From DASUPK01 sp963821705 (GTDB lineage: Bacteria > Actinomycetota > Thermoleophilia > Solirubrobacterales > 70-9): a DNA stretch of 64,000 nucleotides. Location: NCBI GenBank assembly GCA_963821705.1, contig CAWGEV010000008.1:248001-312000 (forward strand), written 5' to 3'. The first letter of the stretch is position 1. Each line of letters starts with the position of its first letter. Shown one piece after another: positions 58,891 through 64,000 of this stretch. A model generated the notes under the pieces. That model did no database searches. It was not told where the DNA came from and worked only from the letters and a program-made list of their open reading frames with translations. A program made the translations under genes and the position numbers.

Positions 58891-59699
58891 GCTCGCCGCG
58901 CTCGATGAACAGCGGCCCGCGCGAGTGGGACGCGAAGACCTACGACGAGATCTCCGAGCCTCAGTACCAGTGGGGCCTCGAGGTTCTGGAGCGCCTCGCG
59001 CCACAGCCGGCGGAGGCGGTGATCGACGCGGGCTGCGGCTCCGGCCGCGTCAGCGAACGGCTGCTCGAGAGGCTGCCGGACGGCCGCCTGGTCTGTGTGG
59101 ACGGCTCCGAGGAGATGCTGAAGGTCGCCGCCGAGCGGTTCGATGGGGACGACCGGGTCACGCTCTTCGTCTCCGACCTGCTGGAGCTGACGCCCGACGT
59201 GCTCGAGGAGAACGGCGCCCCGCCCGAGGTGGACGCGCTCTTCTCCACTGCGACCTTCCACTGGATCATGGACCACGAGCTGCTCTTCTCCCGGATCCAT
59301 GACGTCCTCCGCCCCGGCGGGCGGCTGGTGGCGCAGTGCGGCGGGGCGGGCAACGTCGCCGAGCACGCACGCGACATCGTCGAGGTCGCCACCAGCCCGG
59401 AGTACGTCGGCTACTTCGACGGGATGACCGTGATGTGGAACTTCGCCACACCCGAGGAGACCGAGGAGCGGCTGCGGAACGCCGGGTTCGGGGAGGTCTC
59501 GTGCTGGCTGGAGGACAAGCCCATCCAACCCAGCAAGCCCCTCGAGTTCACCACCACGGTCACCATGGGACCGCACCTCTCGCGACTCCCCGAGGACCTC
59601 CGACAGCCCTTCGCCGAGGCGGTCCTCGAGCGCTCAAGGGACCCGTTGGTCCTCAACTACGTCCGCCTCAACATCGATGGGCGTAGGGACCACCCGTAG
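58887..59699 (+). CDS. SAM-dependent methyltransferase, trans-aconitate type
   Basis: 270 residues, class I fold. AVIDAGCGSGRVSERLLERLPDGRLVCVDGSEEML is the SAM loop and STATFHWIMDHELLFSRIHDVLRPGGRLVAQCGGAGN the motif typical of trans-aconitate methyltransferase (Tam). It is wedged between leuD and leuB with overlap or zero gap on both sides. Yeast Tmt1, a related activity, methylates trans-aconitate and 3-isopropylmalate, so 3-isopropylmalate or isopropylmaleate is a plausible substrate here. This is inference from context. Confidence 0.8.
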   Translation: MSSPRSMNSGPREWDAKTYDEISEPQYQWGLEVLERLAPQPAEAVIDAGCGSGRVSERLLERLPDGRLVCVDGSEEMLKVAAERFDGDDRVTLFVSDLLELTPDVLEENGAPPEVDALFSTATFHWIMDHELLFSRIHDVLRPGGRLVAQCGGAGNVAEHARDIVEVATSPEYVGYFDGMTVMWNFATPEETEERLRNAGFGEVSCWLEDKPIQPSKPLEFTTTVTMGPHLSRLPEDLRQPFAEAVLERSRDPLVLNYVRLNIDGRRDHP

Positions 59700-60572
59700 A
59701 TGAAGATCGTCCTGCTGCCCGGCGACGGCATCGGCCCGGAGATCGGGGCGGCAGCCGCCCGCGTCCTCGCCGAGCTCGGCGACTTCGAGATCACCGAGTA
59801 CCTGATCGGTGGGGCCTCGATCGACGAACATGGCACCGCGCTGACCGACGAGGTCCTGGAGGCATGCAAGCAGGCGGACGCCGTCCTCCTCTGCGCTGTC
59901 GGCGGTCCCAGGTGGGACACGACCGACCCGGACAAGCCCCGCCCCGAGCAGGGTCTGCTCGGTCTCCGCAAGGGCCTCGGCCTGTTCGCGAACCTGCGGC
60001 CGGTGCGCCCGAGCGAGGCGCTGCTCGACGCCAGCCCGCTGCGACGCGAGCGGATCGAGGGCACCGACCTGCTCGTCGTGCGAGAGCTCACCGGAGGCAT
60101 CTACTTCGGAGACTCGGGCCGCGACGGAGACCGAGCCCACGACGATTGCGCGTACACCGTCGAGGAGATCGAGCGAATCGCCCGGGTGGCCTTCGAGGCG
60201 GCAGGGGAGCGCAACGGACGCGTCACCTCGGTCGACAAGGCGAACGTGCTGGAGACCTCCCGCCTCTGGCGCGAGACGGTCACCAGGCTCGCCCCCGAGT
60301 ACGGCGAGGTCGAGCTCGACCACCTGCTCGTCGACAACGCGGCCATGCAGCTGGTCTCGAACCCGACCGGATTCGACGTGATCGTGACCGAGAACCTCTT
60401 CGGGGACATCCTCAGCGACGAGGCCGCGATGCTCACCGGCTCACTCGGCATGTTGCCCTCGGCGAGCCTCGGCGAGGACGGCCCGGGACTGTACGAGCCG
60501 GTGCACGGGTCGGCCCCCGACATCGCCGGCACCGGCAAGGCGAACCCCCTCGCCACGCTGCTCTCGGTCGAG
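59700..60572 (+). CDS. leuB: 3-Isopropylmalate dehydrogenase, 3' end missing at a sequence junction
   Basis: It oxidises 3-isopropylmalate with NAD. KIVLLPGDGIGPEIGAAA, AVLLCAVGGPRWDT, LFANLRPVRP, DLLVVRELTGGIYFGDSG, VTSVDKANVLETSRLWRE, HLLVDNAAMQLVSNP, IVTENLFGDILSDEA, GLYEPVHGSAPDIAGTGKANPLATLL. All catalytic parts are present, but the usual final 45-50 residues (AAMMLRHSLG... and onwards) are replaced after LATLLS by unrelated sequence and an early stop at 60629. The break coincides with the change of lineage at about 60,570. Confidence 0.9.
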
Positions 60573-60580
60573 GGCGCCGG
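60566..60580. other. Junction between two sequence lineages
   Basis: Left of here leuB reads normally to LATLL; right of here the opposite strand reads a cell-wall protein to VTCTPAPS. Both genes lose their ends at the same place. It is either a misassembly point or a real recombination point. Confidence 0.75.
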
Positions 60581-61297
60581 GGTGCAGGTGACGTCGTCCT
60601 GTTGCAGCGAAACAGCATCGATCAGCTGACCGGCCAGCTCGACGGACATGTCCTTGTACTGGGCGAATCGCTCACCGGTGGTCGTCTTCTGGACGACGTC
60701 GCCGATCTCGAAATCCTGCCGCGGGTCGGTGTCGTATCCGGGGACCTGCTTGATCAGTTGGTCGTAGAACATCCAGGCGGCGCCGCCCGGCTCGGTTCGC
60801 TTGTACTGGGTGTAGGTCACCGGGTTCTGCTGGAACAGCCCGAGCCAGTCGCCGTTGATCGCCTCCGGCCGCAGACTCGACTGCTCGGTGGCCACCGAGA
60901 TGCCGATCTCGATGCCGCGGCGGGTGATGCCCATCTGCTTGCCGACGGCCACGATGGTGGCCGCCATCTGTACCTGGCCGGCGTCCAGGGCGATGCCGGC
61001 GAAGATCCCGCCGCCCTTGAGGTTCTCCGGCAGACCCTGCAGGTTGCCCAGCGGCGCCGGGGTTCCCGCGCCGGCCTGACTGGTGGATTCCTGACCGGGC
61101 AGGCAGACCGGCAGGGCCGGGGTCGGCGCGGCGGCGGGTGCGGCGGCCGGGGTGACCGGAGCGGCGGCAGCGACGCCGCCGGACAGCGTCAGGGTGGTGA
61201 CCAGGGCGGCGGTGGTGGCCAGGATCAGCAGCCGAACAGCCCCCGGCACCCGGTGCTCGCGATCCTCCGCCGCACGCCGAACATGACTCTGCGTCAT
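60573..61297 (-). CDS. Secreted cell-wall hydrolase-like protein, 3' truncated at the junction
   Basis: At least 240 residues. Signal peptide LLILATTAALVTTLTLSGGVAAAA, an Ala/Pro-rich linker, then a domain with AGQVQMAATIVAVGKQMGITRRGIEIGISVATEQSSLRPEA and NGDWLGLFQQNPVTYTQY. The E..SLRP and GLFQQ residues match the lysozyme/transglycosylase-like domain of actinomycete peptidoglycan hydrolases that often continue into NlpC/P60 or CHAP domains. The end is lost at the junction. The ATG at 61297 gives a basic n-region; an upstream GTG is possible. Confidence 0.65.
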
Positions 61298-61585
61298 CGT
61301 GAAGACGCGGAGCAGTGTCGGTCGTTCGAAGTGTCGCAGCCCGCCCACGGGCAATCCCCCAGAAGTGTTACGGCCGGCTGGAAGAACCTTGATCGCTCGT
61401 CCGACGATACTCGACCAGCCACAGCCGTGTGACGTAGATCTTAGCTACATTGCGCACGCTATCGCGTTCCCCGAATGGCGGAATGACGGCTGCTGAGCCG
61501 CCCAAGAGAGTGATTCAACGACCGAGCGTGACCGAATCGTTGCCAGTTCGTTGACTCCGGCCGTCACCAACTCGAACGGCGGCAG

Positions 61586-62064
61586 TCAGGCCTGGTCGAT
61601 CAGATGGCGGAACTGGATCAGATTCCGCACCGAATCCCCGCGCGAGGTGCGCCAGGCCCACTCCCGCCGGATGGCGGCCGCAAACCCCGCTCCAGGATCG
61701 CGTTGAAATCGGCATCGGAGGTGTCCAGGACCACCCCCAGCACGGTGTCGAGCTCACTGGGAGTCAACCCGTCCCGGCCCAATCTGCCCACCAGATGGAT
61801 GTCGCCGTCCCCGTCCAGGGCGTACGCCACGGTCCGCAGACGGGCATTGCGCTGCAGCAGGAATCGATAGACCTGCTCGGCATTCTCGTCGGGTGCCCGG
61901 CAGACGAACGACTCGACCAGGACGTGATGCGCTCCGACGATCAGCCACACCAGGGTCCGATGCCGACGCTCGCCCGCCAGCGTCACCAGGAAGGCGTCGT
62001 CGCCCTCCCGGGTCGCGTCGACGCCGAGTTCGGCCAGGGCGGCGGCCAGTTCGTCCGGCGTCAC
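61586..62064 (-). CDS. YbjN-domain (type III chaperone-like) protein, frameshifted
   Basis: About 159 residues. MTPDELAAALAELGVDATREGDDAF, RRHRTLVWLIVGAHHVLVESFVCRAPDENAEQVYRFLLQRN, VGRLGRDGLTPSELDTVLGVVLDTSDADFNAILERG, then after one shift near 61697 FAAAIRREWAWRTSRGDSVRNL. In actinomycetes this gene usually follows mshA, as here, where the GTG overlaps the mshA stop (GTGA). Role unknown. Confidence 0.8.
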
Positions 62065-63459
62065 CGGTCCGCCGGGCGCAGCTGCAGTGGATCGATGAAC
62101 TGCCGGCCGGGTGCGCCGATCGGTGCGGGCGCCGGTCGACCACCGCGCAGGGCGCGCGCGTAGCTGTCCAGCAGACCGTCCACCGTGACCTCCCAGGAGA
62201 ACAACGCGGCGTGCACGGGCGCAGCGGCCGCCAGCCGCGAGCGGAGTGGCGGGTCCAGCACGACAGAGGCCAGGGCGTCGGCCCAGGTCTGCGGATCGTG
62301 CCCATCGACCAGCAATCCGCTGACACCGCCGGCCACCGCCACCGTCAGGCCACCGACTGCCGCCGCGACCACCGGCGTGCCGGCCGCCTGCGCCTCCAGC
62401 GCGACCAGACCGAAGGACTCGTTGTAACTCGGCACCGCCACCACGTCCGCCGCCCGATACAGCTCGACCAACTGCGCGGCCGGCACCGGCGGGCGGACAT
62501 CGATCAACGCATCGACGCCCAGACGCCCGGCCAGCTCGTCCAGCCGGTGCCCGGACCGCCGCCCGGTGCCGGACTCGCCGCCGACGATGATCAGCCGCCA
62601 CCGCACCCCCGGGTGCTGGTCGGCCAGTAGCCGCAACGCCTTGACGACCACTTCGGGCCCCTTGAGCGGCTGGATCCGGCCGGCGAAGACGATCACCGCG
62701 TCCCGCTGGTCGACCCCCTGGCGTTGCCGGGCCGATCGCCATCTCTCCCGGAGTGAAGACGTCGGTGTCGACCCCCGGCGGCACCACGTCGATCCGCGCC
62801 GGATCCGCGTCATAGAGCCCGACGAGCTCGCCGGCCTCCGTGGTCGTGTTCGCGATCAGCCGGTCCGCCTCGGCGACGACCTGCTCCTCGCCGATCAACC
62901 GACCACGGGGTTCGGGCTCGTCGTCGTCGGCCATCGCGGCGTTCTTGACCTTCGCCAGGGTGTGCGCGGAATGCACCAGCGGGACCCCCCAACGGTCCTT
63001 CGCGAGATAGCCGACCTGTCCGGACAGCCAGTAGTGGGAGTGCACCAGGTCGTAGTGCCCGGGCGCGCTGCGCGCCTCGGCCCGCATCACCCCCGCGGCG
63101 AACGAGCACAGCTGGCCGGGCAGTTCCTGCTTGTCCAGTCCCTCGAACGGGCCGGCCACGATGTGCCGGACCAGAACGCCCGTCGTCAGCTCCGCGACGG
63201 GCGGCTGGTCGGACGAGGTGGCCCGGGTGAAGATCTCCACCTCGACCCCGCGGGCGGCCAGCCGCCGCGAGGTCTGATCGATATAGACGTTCATGCCGCC
63301 GGCGTCGCCGGTGCCCGGCTGCGCCATCGGCGAGGTGTGCAGCGAGATCGCCGCCAGTCGCCGGACAACCGGCGCTGCGTCGCGCTGCTGCGCTGCTGTT
63401 CCTGGCCCGTCGGCCGAATGTTTTCCCGATGATCTTCGCGAACGTACCGCCGGTGACAT
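62061..63459 (-). CDS. mshA: D-inositol-3-phosphate glycosyltransferase (mycothiol synthesis), frameshifted
   Basis: The first committed enzyme of mycothiol synthesis, joining UDP-GlcNAc and inositol 3-phosphate. The signature HTSPMAQPGTGDAGGMNVY is the MshA N-terminal loop. LVHSHYWLSGQVGYLAKDRWGVPLVHSAHTLAKVKN and, after one shift near 62735, VIVFAGRIQPLKGPEVVV and PSYNESFGLVALEAQAAGTPVV (EX7E nucleotide sugar site) follow. About 465 residues. Start ATG behind TAGGAG. Mycothiol is known from Actinomycetia and not from Thermoleophilia, so this gene is a key sign of a different source. Confidence 0.9.
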
Positions 63460-63464
63460 TGCTC

Positions 63465-64000
63465 CTACAGGGCGGACAGCTTCTGCCAGTCCGGGAAGGA
63501 GTAGATCCAGTCGTAGATGGAGTCGGCGGGCGTCATCGGCGTACCGGTGTTGGTCACCTCGACCGGGTCACCGTAGAGCGCCGAGTTGTAGTAATCCTCG
63601 GCGTCCCCGACACCCATGTTGACGCAGCCGTGGGACACGTTCTCCTTGCCCAGATAGGGCGTCGTCAGGGCATTCTCGTGAATGAACTCGCCGTTGTTGT
63701 TGATCCGGACGGCCCATTTCTCCTCGACGTTGCAGTAGTCGAACTGCGGGTTGCACATCGAGAAGGTGGGGAATTTCTCCGTGACGACGTGGATGCCGCT
63801 GACGGTGGCCCGGCCCGGCACCGACTCCTTGCCGTAGGACACCGGGTAGTTCTTGGTGATCTTCCCGTCCACCAGGACGACCATCCGGAACGAGTTCACA
63901 TCGGCCTGCACGATCTGCGATCGCCCGATGGTGAAGTCGCTGACGATGTCCTCCTGGCCCCAGCCGCTGCCGAGGTTGGTGCCCAGCAGGTTGGCCTCGA
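63465..64000 (-). CDS. L,D-transpeptidase (YkuD), 5' end outside the window
   Basis: The C-terminal 178 residues of an L,D-transpeptidase that makes 3-3 cross-links in peptidoglycan. GSGWGQEDIVSDFTIGRSQIVQADVNSFRMVVLVDGK leads to YPVSYGKESVPGRATVSGIHVV, KWAVRINNNGEFIHENALT (His) and the catalytic VSHGCVNMGVGDAEDYYN (Cys). It resembles the mycobacterial LdtMt2/Lpp-type C-terminal domain. It ends IYSFPDWQKLSAL. It is read off the window edge; mshA begins 5 bp beyond its stop. Confidence 0.88.
   Translation of the reverse strand, partial: EANLLGTNLGSGWGQEDIVSDFTIGRSQIVQADVNSFRMVVLVDGKITKNYPVSYGKESVPGRATVSGIHVVTEKFPTFSMCNPQFDYCNVEEKWAVRINNNGEFIHENALTTPYLGKENVSHGCVNMGVGDAEDYYNSALYGDPVEVTNTGTPMTPADSIYDWIYSFPDWQKLSAL

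Noticed and set aside
60600..60629. A new natural C-terminus of LeuB (VEGAGVQVTSS...)
   Set aside because: The residues match nothing in LeuB, and the bases read in the other direction continue the cell-wall protein, so it is junction read-through.
60573..64000. A genomic island carrying mycothiol genes in the main organism
   Set aside because: No integrase, tRNA or flanking repeat is seen and two genes are cut at one point. An assembly join is simpler, though the point is kept as a finding.

Overview
The window is GC-rich, gene-dense bacterial DNA. Positions 1 to about 60,570 look like a deep-branching actinobacterium of the Thermoleophilia/Solirubrobacterales type. The signs are exported proteins with Lys/His-rich tails, a DUF1501/DUF1800 pair, an F420-type oxidoreductase, a full o-succinylbenzoate menaquinone pathway, an actinobacterial MsrA variant, and many starts with no Shine-Dalgarno sequence that sit just behind a TANNNT hexamer. 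Positions from about 60,573 to 64,000 look like another lineage, a mycothiol-making Actinomycetia. The change falls inside leuB and inside a secreted cell-wall protein gene on the other strand, so a chimeric contig join or a transfer breakpoint is likely. No tRNA, rRNA, CRISPR array or intact insertion sequence was recognised.

Layout. 0-5.6 kb: lipoprotein transglycosylase, VOC protein, nfo, gltX, HDOD-LuxR regulator, VanZ-like protein, Rrf2 regulator. 5.6-11 kb: an accessory patch of exported proteins (a NSFSFG-module protein, a six-blade kelch protein with the same C-terminal module, a LamG-type gene remnant), a PRC-barrel protein, a large uncharacterised protein and a family of GCYGCTT hairpins. 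11-14 kb: msrA, cysK, cysE, lipoprotein. 14-19.4 kb: pcrA, folD and four tandem paralogous small membrane proteins. 19.4-26.7 kb: GMC oxidoreductase with a membrane protein, gatCA, a zincin-like protein, gatB, and a type II NADH dehydrogenase behind a perfect palindromic operator. 26.7-33.6 kb: cupredoxin, DUF1501, DUF1800, zinc-ribbon protein, DUF2304-GT2 fusion, UDP-sulfoquinovose synthase, ribbon-helix-helix protein. 33.7-44.4 kb: ilvBN, the men genes (menF, menDCAB, menE) and ilvC. 44.4-51.6 kb: two DUF4389 paralogs, serC-serA, quinone oxidoreductase, RTX-like protein, membrane protein, truncated AI-2E transporter. 51.7-60.6 kb: a leucine leader peptide and leuA, F420-type reductase, MMPL transporter, then XRE-cupin regulator, leuC, leuD, methyltransferase and leuB. 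60.6-64 kb: foreign-looking cell-wall hydrolase, YbjN protein, mshA and L,D-transpeptidase.

How it works together. ilvBNC and leuABCD form the branched-chain amino acid pathway. cysE/cysK and serA/serC form the serine-cysteine branch. MenFDCEBA supplies the quinone for NDH-2. GatCAB with GluRS makes Gln-tRNA by the indirect route. The best regulatory signal is upstream of leuA: a 19-codon leader (MTHRLDSLALLLLLPPRGE) whose leucine run is also an 11-nt perfect complement of the leuA ribosome binding site.

Quality. Many genes, mostly in the first 36 kb, carry single-base frameshifts that a one-base correction restores. I treat most of these as sequencing errors, and give the outer limits of the restored gene.
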